Positions 1 to 10,201 of a DNA stretch of 20,109 nucleotides are shown here, in pieces. A program made the position numbers and the translations under genes. This DNA is from Rhodobacter sp. (GTDB lineage Bacteria; Pseudomonadota; Alphaproteobacteria; Rhodobacterales; Rhodobacteraceae). The stretch is taken from contig PNND01000159.1 in assembly GCA_013824045.1 (NCBI GenBank), positions 1-20,109 of the forward strand. Reading direction: 5' to 3'. Position 1 is the stretch's first letter; every line of letters begins with the position of its first letter. The notes below the pieces were generated by a model. That model had not been told where the DNA came from. It was given only the letters and a program-made list of their open reading frames with translations, and ran no database searches.

Positions 1-239
1 TCCTCCGCCGGGTAGCCCAGCAGACAGGCCGCCACCTGCCCCTCCACCTCGGCCAGCCACGCATTGCCATAGGAAAAGCTCCCGCTCTCCCGCGCTGCCC
101 GCTCCCGCCCATAGGCCCAAGGGTCACCCTCCGGACCCACCGATTTCTTCCAGAAATGCAGCGGCAGATCATCCGCCGCCATATTGATGAACCGCACCAG
201 ATCTTCGGCATCCGCCGCCGTCGCGCCCCGGATCAGCAT
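1..239 (-). CDS. GNAT family N-acetyltransferase, N-terminal part (cut by window edge)
   Basis: A minus-strand reading frame starts at ATG 239-237 and runs open off the left edge. It encodes about 79 residues beginning MLIRGATAADAEDLVRFINM. The opening I-R-x-A-T-x-x-D-A-x-x-L pattern is the usual first strand and helix of GNAT acetyltransferases, which transfer an acetyl group from acetyl-CoA to an amine; the acceptor cannot be guessed. The later stretch NAWLAEVEGQVAACLLGYP fits the beta2-beta3 strands of the fold. A GGAA ribosome site lies a few bases upstream of the ATG. The acetyl-CoA binding motif would lie beyond the edge, so the family call rests on the N-terminus only. The gene is divergent from the cupin that starts at 384. 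Confidence 0.6.
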   Translation of the reverse strand, partial: MLIRGATAADAEDLVRFINMAADDLPLHFWKKSVGPEGDPWAYGRERAARESGSFSYGNAWLAEVEGQVAACLLGYPAE

Positions 240-383
240 CCTTGTTCCTTCCCGCCCCAGATACCCGCCCTTGCTGGCCCATCCATCCCGATCAGGCAAC
301 CCCCCTGCCCGCACTGTTGCATCTTGCCAGCCCCCGGATCGCCCCCTACGACTGGGCTCAAGACAACCGCCGGAGAAACGCAC

Positions 384-737
384 ATGGCCGAAACCGTCGT
401 CCGCCTTCCCGCCCCTGGCCCCGAACCCCGGCTGACCGATCTCGACGGCTGGACCAAGATCGAGGGCAACCCCACGATGAAAACCTGGGTGCAGCACAGC
501 TCCCTCGACGGCAGCGTCATCAGCGGCACATGGGAGGCAACGGTCGGCACTTGGCATGCGACCTATGCCTTCTATGAATTCGTCCACCTGATCGACGGCC
601 AGATCACCATCACCCCCGATGGCGGCACCCCCGTCACCCTGCACCCCGGCGATGCCTTCGTGGTGGAACCCACCTTCAAGGGCACATGGAAGATCGAAAA
701 GCCAGTCCGCAAGCATTTCTGCATCAAGCTGAAATAG
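384..737 (+). CDS. Small cupin-domain protein (cupin_3 / DUF861 type)
   Basis: This encodes 117 residues as a single small beta-barrel cupin. The visible pattern is GTWEATVGTWHATYAFYEFVHLIDGQITI, then TPDGG and HPGDAFVVEPTFKGTWKI. This matches the DUF861/cupin_3 group, which is related to EutQ and (S)-ureidoglycine aminohydrolase and in which W-x-x-x-Y-x-x-x-E-x-x-x-x-x-x-G-x is typical. The usual metal-binding histidine set is incomplete here (one H at GTWHATY, E in YEF), so catalysis is uncertain. The start at ATG 384 is chosen because GGAG lies about 9 bases upstream and the protein family begins here. A longer in-frame reading from 156 would overlap the divergent GNAT gene and has no cupin sequence. 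A strong hairpin follows the stop, so it is probably monocistronic. Confidence 0.75.
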   Translation: MAETVVRLPAPGPEPRLTDLDGWTKIEGNPTMKTWVQHSSLDGSVISGTWEATVGTWHATYAFYEFVHLIDGQITITPDGGTPVTLHPGDAFVVEPTFKGTWKIEKPVRKHFCIKLK

Positions 738-740
738 GTG

Positions 741-764
741 AAGCCGGAAAGATTTTCCGGCTTT
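741..764 (+). terminator. Rho-independent-like terminator after the cupin
   Basis: A perfect 10-bp stem, AAGCCGGAAA / TTTCCGGCTT, surrounds a 3-base GAT loop, starting 4 bases after the cupin stop codon. The trailing T-run is short (TTTG after the stem core), so the termination strength is inferred rather than certain. Confidence 0.7.
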
Positions 765-940
765 GATCCTGTTCGGCACCAAAACTGACAAGTCGATCTG
801 GGCCGCTGGCTTGACGTTTGAGTTGGTGACAACGGGCGCAAAGGGTGGGTCGGGATCGCAACCAGCCAGAAAGGGCTACGCCGAACTGAACTGGCGTTGC
901 TGATCAAAGCCCTTCCCTGCAATGCTGCAGGTTGGTGACG
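765..940. other. Intergenic stretch with possible short ORF remnant and a small hairpin
   Basis: No recognised gene lies between the cupin terminator and the arcC stop. A plus-strand frame is open from about 763 (TTG) to the TGA at 901-903, about 46 codons, ending in GYAELNWRC. It has no convincing ribosome site and matches no family I can name. It could be the tail of a decayed gene or chance. At 916-931 there is CCTGCA-ATGC-TGCAGG, a 6-bp hairpin just past the 3' end of the minus-strand arc operon. It could act in ending arc transcription, but no clear U-tract follows. Confidence 0.25.
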
Positions 941-1903
941 TTACGGTAAGGTCACGGTTTCCCGGCCAGACAAGCGGGTTTCTGACGCCCCATGCGCGAT
1001 GCGCACCCGTGTGCCTGCCCGCCCTTCGACAATGGCGCGCGCGTCCTGCAGGCGGCCTATTCCGGCCATGCCGCCACCCGCCCTTACAAAATCGCCGGCG
1101 GCGGTGATCTTTGGACCCATCGACCCGGCGGCAAAGCTGATCTCTGCCAGCTCGTCCGGGGAAATATCGGCAATGGCAGTCTGATCCGGGCCGCCCCAGT
1201 CCCGGAACACCGCTTCCACATCGGTCAGCATCAACAGGATATCCGCCATCAGCGTCTGTGCCAGCAGCGCCGCGGTGCGGTCCTTGTCGATCACCGCTTC
1301 GATACCCTCCATCTTGCCGTCACGGCCCCGCATCACCGGGATACCACCGCCCCCCGCACAGATGACGCAGACCCCCGCGTCGACCAGCAAGCGAATGGGA
1401 GCGATGTTCAGAATGGCTACCGGCAAGGGCGAGGGCACAACGCGGCGCAACCCGCCTTTTGCCTCTTCCACCATCGACCAGCGGTGCTCGGCGCGGACAA
1501 GTTTCGCCTCCTCGGCCGAATAGACCGGGCCGATGGGTTTGGTTGGCTGATCAAATGCCGGGTCCTTGGGGTCCACCTCCACCCGCGTCAACAGCGTGGC
1601 GCAATCCGTGCCCGGCGGCAGGGCGTTCATCAGCTCTTGCTCGATCAGATAGCCGATCATGCCTTCGGTTTCCGCCCCCAGCACGTCCAGCGGCCAAGGG
1701 TTCTCCGGCGCGAAACTCGCCGCGTGCAGCGCCATCAGCCCAACCTGCGGACCGTTCCCATGCGCCACGATGATCTGATGATTGCGCGCAAGGTCTGCCA
1801 ATGCCAGCGCGGCAATGCGCACATTGGTGTGCTGCGCCTCGGCTGTCATCGGCTCGCCGCGCTTCAAAAGGGCATTGCCACCCAAGGCCACCACGATACG
1901 CAT
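941..1903 (-). CDS. arcC: Carbamate kinase
   Basis: This is the last step of the arginine deiminase pathway: carbamoyl phosphate + ADP gives ATP + carbamate, which decays to CO2 and ammonia. It is the only ATP-yielding step. The 320-residue length is close to the usual ~310. Visible motifs are VVALGGNAL near the N-terminus (GGNA 8-11), VAHGNGPQVG (46-55), the Lys-Asp-Lys-Asp-like segment VIDKDRTAALLA, and the C-terminal GSMGPKITAA. The upstream arcB stop TGA (1905-1903) shares one base with this ATG (1903-1901), a TGATG junction typical of translational coupling. A GTG one codon earlier (1906-1904) is also possible and would add one residue. The protein is cytoplasmic. It is the distal gene of the operon, with no strong terminator seen beyond it. 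Confidence 0.95.
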   Translation of the reverse strand: MRIVVALGGNALLKRGEPMTAEAQHTNVRIAALALADLARNHQIIVAHGNGPQVGLMALHAASFAPENPWPLDVLGAETEGMIGYLIEQELMNALPPGTDCATLLTRVEVDPKDPAFDQPTKPIGPVYSAEEAKLVRAEHRWSMVEEAKGGLRRVVPSPLPVAILNIAPIRLLVDAGVCVICAGGGGIPVMRGRDGKMEGIEAVIDKDRTAALLAQTLMADILLMLTDVEAVFRDWGGPDQTAIADISPDELAEISFAAGSMGPKITAAGDFVRAGGGMAGIGRLQDARAIVEGRAGTRVRIAHGASETRLSGRETVTLP

Positions 1904-2907
1904 CACGCGGCGCCTAGCGTGGCGACGAGCACTGCCTTGATCGAATGCAGCCGGTTTTCCGCCTGATCGAACACCTTCGAGGCGGCGGATTCGAACACCT
2001 CATCCGTCACCTCAAGACAGTCGAGTCCGTAGGTCTGAAAGATCTTCTCGCCCGTCGTCGTCTCTCGGTTATGGAAGGCGGGCAGGCAATGCAGGAACTT
2101 GGTATAGGGATTGCCGGTCAGGTCCATCACCTTCTGCGTGACCGTGTAAGGCGATAGAAGGGCAATCCGCTCGGCCCAGACGGTATCGGCTTCGCCCATC
2201 GATACCCAAACATCGGTGTAGACGAAATCGCATCCCTCCACGCCCTCGGTCAGCTTTTCGGTCAGGGTGATCCGCGCGCCGGAGGATTCGGCCAGCTTGC
2301 GGCAGTGGTCCAACAATGCCGCATCAGGCCACAGGCTTTGCGGTCCACAAAGCCGGATGTCCATCCCGATCAGCGCGGCACCCACCAGCAAGGAAGACCC
2401 CATGTTGCCCCCCGTATCGCCAACAAAGCAGAAGGCGATGTCGGACAGATGCTTGTGTGTGAACTCGTGCATCGTCATCAGGTCGGCAAGCACCTGCGTC
2501 GGGTGAAACTCGGCCGTCAGCCCGTTATAGACCGGCACACCGGCGAAAGCGGCCAAGGTCTCCGCCTGCCCTTGCCCGAAGCCGCGATATTCGATGGCGT
2601 CGTAAAAGCGGCCCAGCACGCGGGCCGTGTCCTTCATCGACTCTTTGCTGCCGATATGGCTGCCTGACGGGCCAAGATAGGTGACATGGGCACCCTGATC
2701 AAAGGCCGCCACTTCAAACGCCGAACGCGTGCGGGTGCTGTCCTTCTCAAAAATCAGGGCGATGTTTCTGCCGGTCAACAGCGGCCTTTCGGTGCCCGTC
2801 GCCTTGGCTTCCTTCAGGCTGGCACCAAGGCGCAGCAGAAAGCGTAACTCGTCGCCCGAAAAATCCAGCAGTTTCAGAAAACTGCGGCCATGCAGGTTTT
2901 GCGGCAT
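1903..2907 (-). CDS. arcB: Ornithine carbamoyltransferase, catabolic type
   Basis: In the arginine deiminase pathway this enzyme phosphorolyses citrulline to ornithine and carbamoyl phosphate. The protein has 334 residues, matching catabolic OTCases (about 335) and longer than many anabolic ArgF (about 305-310). Motifs are all in place: carbamoyl-phosphate binding STRTR (57-61), HPTQ (135-138), the ornithine-binding SMG loop DVWVSMGE (232-239), and FLHCLPAFH with the catalytic HCLP (273-276). A ribosome site AAAGGA lies upstream of the ATG, 30 bases after the arcA stop. It overlaps arcC by one base. The paralogous name argF is often used. The catabolic assignment rests on operon context and length; kinetic direction is inferred. 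Confidence 0.95.
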   Translation of the reverse strand: MPQNLHGRSFLKLLDFSGDELRFLLRLGASLKEAKATGTERPLLTGRNIALIFEKDSTRTRSAFEVAAFDQGAHVTYLGPSGSHIGSKESMKDTARVLGRFYDAIEYRGFGQGQAETLAAFAGVPVYNGLTAEFHPTQVLADLMTMHEFTHKHLSDIAFCFVGDTGGNMGSSLLVGAALIGMDIRLCGPQSLWPDAALLDHCRKLAESSGARITLTEKLTEGVEGCDFVYTDVWVSMGEADTVWAERIALLSPYTVTQKVMDLTGNPYTKFLHCLPAFHNRETTTGEKIFQTYGLDCLEVTDEVFESAASKVFDQAENRLHSIKAVLVATLGAA

Positions 2908-2937
2908 CGGGTGGTCCTTTCAGGGAAATCAGGCGCA

Positions 2938-5588
<2,651 letters not shown>

Positions 5589-5622
5589 GGGGTGCCTCTC
5601 TGTTTGGCGACGGCCTTCCACA

Positions 5623-5664
5623 AGCCTAGCCGCCATCCGGCAGACACAAGTTGACCCAGATCAG
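5623..5664 (-). promoter_or_regulatory. FNR-type box and -10 element for the arginine deiminase operon (box shared with the divergent P-ATPase gene)
   Basis: TTGAC-CCAG-ATCAG at 5651-5664 matches the FNR/ANR/FnrL consensus TTGAT-N4-ATCAA at 8 of 10 defined bases. On the minus strand, a -10-like TAGGCT lies at 5628-5623. If transcription starts at 5616, this hexamer sits at -12 to -7 and the box centre (5657.5) at -41.5, the classical class II FNR activation position. That leaves a 28-base leader to the permease ATG. On the plus side the box is centred about 65 bases before the P-ATPase TTG start, so dual control is possible, but no good plus-strand -10 is at the matching offset. Anaerobic control of arc genes by ANR/FNR is established in pseudomonads; here it is inferred. 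Confidence 0.65.
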
Positions 5665-5722
5665 GACTTTGCCGCCGACTTTCGTGTCAGGGTCAGGCAT
5701 CACCTACAAAGAGGCTGCCCCC

Positions 5723-8296
5723 TTGACCCATTCCGCGCCTGCACCCAATGACACGGGGGCCGACTTGCAAGGCCTGACGCAAACCGAAGCGCAAGCACGG
5801 CTGGCCAGTGAGGGGTTCAACGAGTTGCCGCGCACCAAGCGGCGCTCTCCCCTGCGGATCATCCTTGATGTGTTGCGTGAACCGATGCTGGCGCTGCTCT
5901 TGGCCGGTGGGGTGGTCTACCTGTCGCTTGGCAGCCGGGAAGAGGCGCTCATCCTGCTGGCCTTCGCCTGCCTGTCGGTCGGTATCACTGTGGTGCAAGA
6001 GGCACGCACCGAACGTGTCCTTGAAGCCCTGCGCGATCTGACCAGCCCGCGCGCCTTGGTGATCAGGGGCGGCGAACGCCAACGGATTGCCGGGTGCGAA
6101 GTGGCGCGCGGCGATCTGATCGTATTGGCCGAAGGTGACCGGGTGCCAGCCGATGCCAGGTTGCTGGATGCAACCGATCTGTCCGCCGATGAATCCCTCC
6201 TGACAGGCGAAGCGGTCCCGGTCCGCAAGATCGCAGGCACCGCGACCGACGCCCGCCCCGGGGGGGAAGACCAGCCGATGGTCTTCTCGGGAACCCTGAT
6301 CGTGCGCGGTTCTGCCTTGGCACTTGTCACGGCCACAGGACCCGCGTCCGAGATCGGCCGGATCGGCACCTCACTGGGCAAGCTGGAAATCGAAACACCC
6401 CACCTGCAGCGCCAGATGCGCAAGCTGGTGATTGTGTTTGCCGCAATTGGGGCGGCGGTCAGCGTCGCGGTGGTGGTGCTCTACGGCATCCTGCGCGGCG
6501 GCTGGCTAGAGGGTGTACTCGCGGGCATTGCCGTCGGCATGTCGATGCTGCCGGAAGAGTTTCCCATGGTGCTGGCCGTGTTCATGGCGATGGGGGCATG
6601 GCGGATATCCAAGGTCCGCGTGCTGACGCGCCGCGCATCCGCGATTGAAACGCTGGGGGCCGCATCCGTGCTCTGCACCGACAAGACCGGGACGCTGACT
6701 GAAAACCGCATGACGATTGCCGAATTGCGATTGGCCGACGGTTCAAAAACCAAGATCGGCCCAACTCTGCCCGAAGCCTTTCGCGAACTGGCGGCTGCGG
6801 GCGTCATGGCCTCGGCCCAAAACCCCTTCGACCCGATGGAAAAGGCGTTCCATGCGCTGGCCAAGGCCGACCTGCGCGACGGCGAAACGCTGCCCGGTGC
6901 GGCGCGCATATTGACGCGCAGCTACGCACTTTCGCCGGACCTGCTAGCCATGTCGCAGGCCTGGGAAGCGCCGGGCAAGGGCTGGCAGATCGCGGCCAAG
7001 GGCGCACCCGAAGCAATTGCCGACCTCTGCAAACTCGACGAGGCCTCCCGCGCAACCCTGAAAGAGCACGTCGATCAGATGGCCAGATCGGGTCTGCGCG
7101 TTCTGGGCGTGGCCGAGGCGGCCCATCCGGGCCCCCTGCCGCCCAGCCAGCGCGATTTCAGGTTTCGATTTCTAGGTCTGGTGGGCCTTGCAGACCCGCT
7201 TCGCACCTCGGTCCCGGCTGCGGTGGCCGAATGCCGCAGCGCCGGCATCCGCGTCATCATGATCACCGGCGACTATCCTGCCACCGCGCAGGCCATTGCC
7301 ACACAGGCCGGATTGCAAGGCACCTCGGTGATTCCCGGGCCGGATCTTGCGGCCATGTCCGACGCCGACCTTGCGACCGCTCTCAAAGACGTCACCATCT
7401 TTGCCCGCATCATGCCCGAACAGAAACTGCGCATCGTCACCGCGTTGAAAGCCGCGGGTGCCGTTGTCGCCATGACCGGCGACGGGGTCAACGACGCGCC
7501 CTCGCTCAAGGCCGCGAACATCGGCATCGCGATGGGCGGGCGCGGCACGGATGTCGCGCGCGAGGCTGCAAGCATCGTCCTTCTGGATGACGACTTCGGC
7601 TCGATCGTCACCACCATCCGCCTTGGCCGCCGCATCTATGACAACCTGCGCAAGGCGATGAGCTTCATCCTCGCCGTCCATGTGCCCATCGCAGGGCTGG
7701 CCTTGATGCCGCTTCTGTTCGGGATGCCGATCCTCTTCGGCCCGGTCCATATCGCCTTTCTCGAAATGGTGATCGACCCGGTCTGCTCGCTGGTCTTCGA
7801 GGCCGAAACCGAAGAAGCCGATACCATGACCCGCAAGCCGCGCCCCAAGGCGGAACCGCTGTTCTCAACCCCGACAATCATCTGGAGCCTCGTGCAGGGC
7901 GTGCTGGTCCTTGGCGTGACCGCGACCATCTTTGTCGTCGCTCCGGTCTATGGGCAATCCACCGATCAGGTCCGCAGCCTGACCTTTGCCGCCCTGATCT
8001 TCTGTATCGTGGCGCTGATCTTGGTAGACCGGTCCCGTTCCTCCTCGATCCTGACCGCGATCATCCGGCCCAACCGCGCCTTGGCTTTCGTGCTGCCGAT
8101 CGTGGGCACCTTGCTGGGTGTCACGATGTTCTGGCAACCGGCCCGCGACCTGTTCGGCTTCGCCGCATTAGAGCCCGCGTTTCTGGCCGTTCCCCCACTT
8201 GCCGGGCTAGCTGTGCTTCTGGCTCTAGAGGTGCTGAAACCCCTTTGGCGCTTGGCGCAACGCCGGTCAGCGCCCGCATCGGCCCCTGCGGCATAA
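5723..8296 (+). CDS. Cation-transporting P-type ATPase (P2-like, substrate unknown)
   Basis: An 857-residue P-type pump with all catalytic parts: actuator LTGEAVPV (TGEA 161-164, usual TGES with A for S), phosphorylation CTDKTGTLT (D320), KGAPE nucleotide-binding segment, MITGDYPATA, and hinge TGDGVNDAPSLKAANIGIAMG (GDGVND from 586). There is no N-terminal heavy-metal domain and no CPC, so it is not a P1B metal pump. In membrane helix 4 it has PEEFP (277-281) instead of the PEGLP of Ca2+ pumps, and helix 6 has IDPVCS (D685). The ion is therefore unclear. The start is set at TTG 5723: AAAGAGG lies 8 bases upstream and the usual GLTQTEAQARLASEGFNELP follows soon after. A longer frame opening at TTG 5651 would place its start exactly on the FNR-type box. 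It is the first gene of a three-gene run. Confidence 0.88.
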   Translation: MTHSAPAPNDTGADLQGLTQTEAQARLASEGFNELPRTKRRSPLRIILDVLREPMLALLLAGGVVYLSLGSREEALILLAFACLSVGITVVQEARTERVLEALRDLTSPRALVIRGGERQRIAGCEVARGDLIVLAEGDRVPADARLLDATDLSADESLLTGEAVPVRKIAGTATDARPGGEDQPMVFSGTLIVRGSALALVTATGPASEIGRIGTSLGKLEIETPHLQRQMRKLVIVFAAIGAAVSVAVVVLYGILRGGWLEGVLAGIAVGMSMLPEEFPMVLAVFMAMGAWRISKVRVLTRRASAIETLGAASVLCTDKTGTLTENRMTIAELRLADGSKTKIGPTLPEAFRELAAAGVMASAQNPFDPMEKAFHALAKADLRDGETLPGAARILTRSYALSPDLLAMSQAWEAPGKGWQIAAKGAPEAIADLCKLDEASRATLKEHVDQMARSGLRVLGVAEAAHPGPLPPSQRDFRFRFLGLVGLADPLRTSVPAAVAECRSAGIRVIMITGDYPATAQAIATQAGLQGTSVIPGPDLAAMSDADLATALKDVTIFARIMPEQKLRIVTALKAAGAVVAMTGDGVNDAPSLKAANIGIAMGGRGTDVAREAASIVLLDDDFGSIVTTIRLGRRIYDNLRKAMSFILAVHVPIAGLALMPLLFGMPILFGPVHIAFLEMVIDPVCSLVFEAETEEADTMTRKPRPKAEPLFSTPTIIWSLVQGVLVLGVTATIFVVAPVYGQSTDQVRSLTFAALIFCIVALILVDRSRSSSILTAIIRPNRALAFVLPIVGTLLGVTMFWQPARDLFGFAALEPAFLAVPPLAGLAVLLALEVLKPLWRLAQRRSAPASAPAA

Positions 8297-8400
8297 GCCG
8301 CCACGCCAAACCTGCATCAGTGCGCGACCCGCAAAACGCGCGCCAGATGCGGTGCAACGCGGCCATCTTTGTGCGTCGCCACATCCCGAAAGGATGCCAC

Positions 8401-8796
8401 ATGAACGGCTACACGGCTGACATCGAAACGCTGACCGAAAAGAACGCGGCCTTCAGGCACGTTCTTTACACGGGCCATCACCTGCAACTCGTCCTTATGG
8501 CTCTGAAGCCCGGCGAGGATATCGGCATGGAAACCCACAAGACACATGACCAGTTCTTCCGCATCGAAAAGGGCCACGGTGAGGTCGTGATCGATGGGGC
8601 AACCCACAAGGTGAAGGCAGGTCACGCCATCATCGTGCCCGCAGGCGCGCGGCACAACCTGATCAACACCGGGGACAAGCCGCTGCGGCTCTACACTCTC
8701 TACAGCCCGCCGAACCACGTCGACGGACTTGTCGAAAAGCGCAAGGCCGATGCGCAGGCATCGACCGAGGTGTTCGACGGCGTCGCTACCGAATAG
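8401..8796 (+). CDS. Cupin-domain protein (mannose-6-phosphate isomerase-like, single cupin)
   Basis: This encodes 131 residues. Both cupin motifs are clear: motif 1 as GEDIGMETHKTHDQFFRIEKGHGEV, with H, H, Q/E metal ligand candidates, and motif 2 as GHAIIVPAGARHNLINTG with a further His. It is a likely metal-binding beta barrel, widespread in proteobacteria and usually annotated as a COG0662-type cupin; the substrate is unknown. AAAGGA lies about 7 bases before ATG 8401. A longer in-frame reading from 8245 runs through the end of the P-ATPase gene and is unlikely. It lies 104 bases after the ATPase and 82 bases before the next gene, all on one strand, so co-transcription is plausible. Confidence 0.85.
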   Translation: MNGYTADIETLTEKNAAFRHVLYTGHHLQLVLMALKPGEDIGMETHKTHDQFFRIEKGHGEVVIDGATHKVKAGHAIIVPAGARHNLINTGDKPLRLYTLYSPPNHVDGLVEKRKADAQASTEVFDGVATE

Positions 8797-8878
8797 CCGC
8801 TGCCCCGCTTCTGATCCGGCCAGACTGTGGTGCGCTGCGGTCGGCGCGCGCAACCGCAATCACCGAAGGAGTCCAGCC

Positions 8879-10015
8879 ATGCTGCGACCATCAATCCTGA
8901 TCTGCTGCTTGCTTGCAGCACCTGCCATCGCCGAAACTTCGGTGCTGACCATCGCGCAAGACCGCTACGAGGCTGGGCAAACGGTGCAGTTTGACGGGCC
9001 GCCCGGACAGGATCTGTTCATGGCCGGTAACCGGGTCACGGTGGCCAGCCCGGTCGGCGGTTCGGCGCATCTGGCGGGACGAAAGGTAGCGGTAGACGCG
9101 GCAGTGGCCGGTGATCTCTTTGCCGCTGGCTACAGCATCGCGGTCACGGCCCCGGTCAGTGGTGATGTATCTATCACCGGCTACGAAGTGACGCTCGCCC
9201 CCGTTACGGGCAACCTGCGCGCAGCAGGGTCAGACGTGACCGTGGCCTCGATCGGCGGCTACGCCTTGATCACGGCTGAGGATATCTCGCTGCAGGGCGC
9301 GATTGCCGGGGATGCGGTCTTGGTGGCAGATGACATCCTCTTCGGGCCGGGTGCTGCCGTTACGGGAACACTCACGATCTATGCCGGGGACCCGGCCACC
9401 ATCACCGTGCCTGAAAGCGTCGCTCCGGCAGCGCGGGTCAAGATCGAAACCCGCAAAAGCTATGATGCAGGCGAACGGTCCGACCAGATGCCGATGCCGG
9501 TACAGGTGCCGCTCTGGCGCATCATCGCCGGATTCCTGATCGGGGTGCTGATCTCGGGCCTGATTGCTGCGATGGTTATCGCCGTGGCGCCCAAGGCAGT
9601 GCAGAACTGGCGCGAATTGGCGCTGGCGCATCCGGGCCGGGCGATCTGGTCAGGGTTTCTGGTCACCTCCGCTCTGGCGGGGTCCGGGTTCGTGTTGATG
9701 CTGACGATCATCGGCGTCTTCCTGCTTCCGGTCATGCTGATCCTGACGGCTTTGGCGATCTTTGCGGGCTACGCACTTGGGTCCTATGTGCTGGGGGTCG
9801 GGCTGTGGCTGGCCGTCGGGCGGGTGATGCCTGCAGGATTGCCGGGCAAGTTCGCCCTTGCCTGCCTTGGCGCATTCCTTGCCGGGCTGGCATGGCTGGT
9901 TCCTGTGGCGGGATGGTTTTTCGTGCTGGGCCTGACATTGCTGGGGATCGGCACCTTGGCGGCCTTTGCCCTGCCGGGCGGCTGGCTCTTGCGGCGCGAT
10001 CCGATAACACAATGA
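8879..10015 (+). CDS. Exported membrane protein with bactofilin-like beta repeats and C-terminal membrane domain
   Basis: A 378-residue protein of unknown function. A signal peptide (LICCLLAAPAIA, then ETS) is followed by about eight glycine-led repeats of about 17 residues (roughly residues 36-165), such as GDLFAAGYSIAVTAPVS, GDVSITGYEVTLAPVT and GNLRAAGSDVTVASIG. This G-D/N-L-x-A-x-G-x-x-(V/I)-x-(V/L) pattern resembles the turns of the bactofilin beta-helix (polymer-forming domain). After a charged linker come about six hydrophobic helices from about residue 218 to the C-terminus. The beta domain would be periplasmic, unlike classical cytoplasmic bactofilins. AAGGAG lies 7 bases before ATG 8879; a longer frame from 8729 overlaps the cupin gene and is rejected. 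It sits downstream of a P-type pump and a cupin. I do not know a characterised homologue. Confidence 0.75.
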   Translation: MLRPSILICCLLAAPAIAETSVLTIAQDRYEAGQTVQFDGPPGQDLFMAGNRVTVASPVGGSAHLAGRKVAVDAAVAGDLFAAGYSIAVTAPVSGDVSITGYEVTLAPVTGNLRAAGSDVTVASIGGYALITAEDISLQGAIAGDAVLVADDILFGPGAAVTGTLTIYAGDPATITVPESVAPAARVKIETRKSYDAGERSDQMPMPVQVPLWRIIAGFLIGVLISGLIAAMVIAVAPKAVQNWRELALAHPGRAIWSGFLVTSALAGSGFVLMLTIIGVFLLPVMLILTALAIFAGYALGSYVLGVGLWLAVGRVMPAGLPGKFALACLGAFLAGLAWLVPVAGWFFVLGLTLLGIGTLAAFALPGGWLLRRDPITQ

Positions 10016-10201
10016 CGTGGCAAGCAGGGGCCCGCTGATCGGCGACGCAGCGGCCCTTGGTCCTTCGGGGCCGGGCAAGGCTGGCTGGCAGCGAATCGTG
10101 ATGCTGTCAGATGTCTCGGCTTGGTCCTCTGGGTAACGGGTGTGCCCCAAGCCTGCACCCCAGCCATGCCCCGCACGGACCCCGGCCAGCAATAGACGCC
10201 A
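10016..10201. other. Convergent intergenic region with two imperfect hairpins
   Basis: This separates a plus-strand gene from the minus-strand ABC operon end. GGGCCCGCTG (10028-10037) can pair with CAGCGGCCC (10048-10056) with one bulge. Directly after it, 10056-10075 can fold as a G-U-containing stem capped by TTCG closed by C-G, a stable tetraloop. Neither has a U-tract, so they are only candidate transcription ends. Confidence 0.3.

Noticed and set aside
851..859. CGGGATCGC matching the 3' end of the tRNA-Arg, as a possible attachment-site duplication
   Set aside because: Only nine bases match, and no integrase or phage gene lies between the two places.
5723..8296. Heavy-metal (P1B) or flippase (P4) identity for the P-type ATPase
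   Set aside because: There is no CPC motif or metal-binding domain, and the helix 4 motif PEEFP differs from the P4 pattern.
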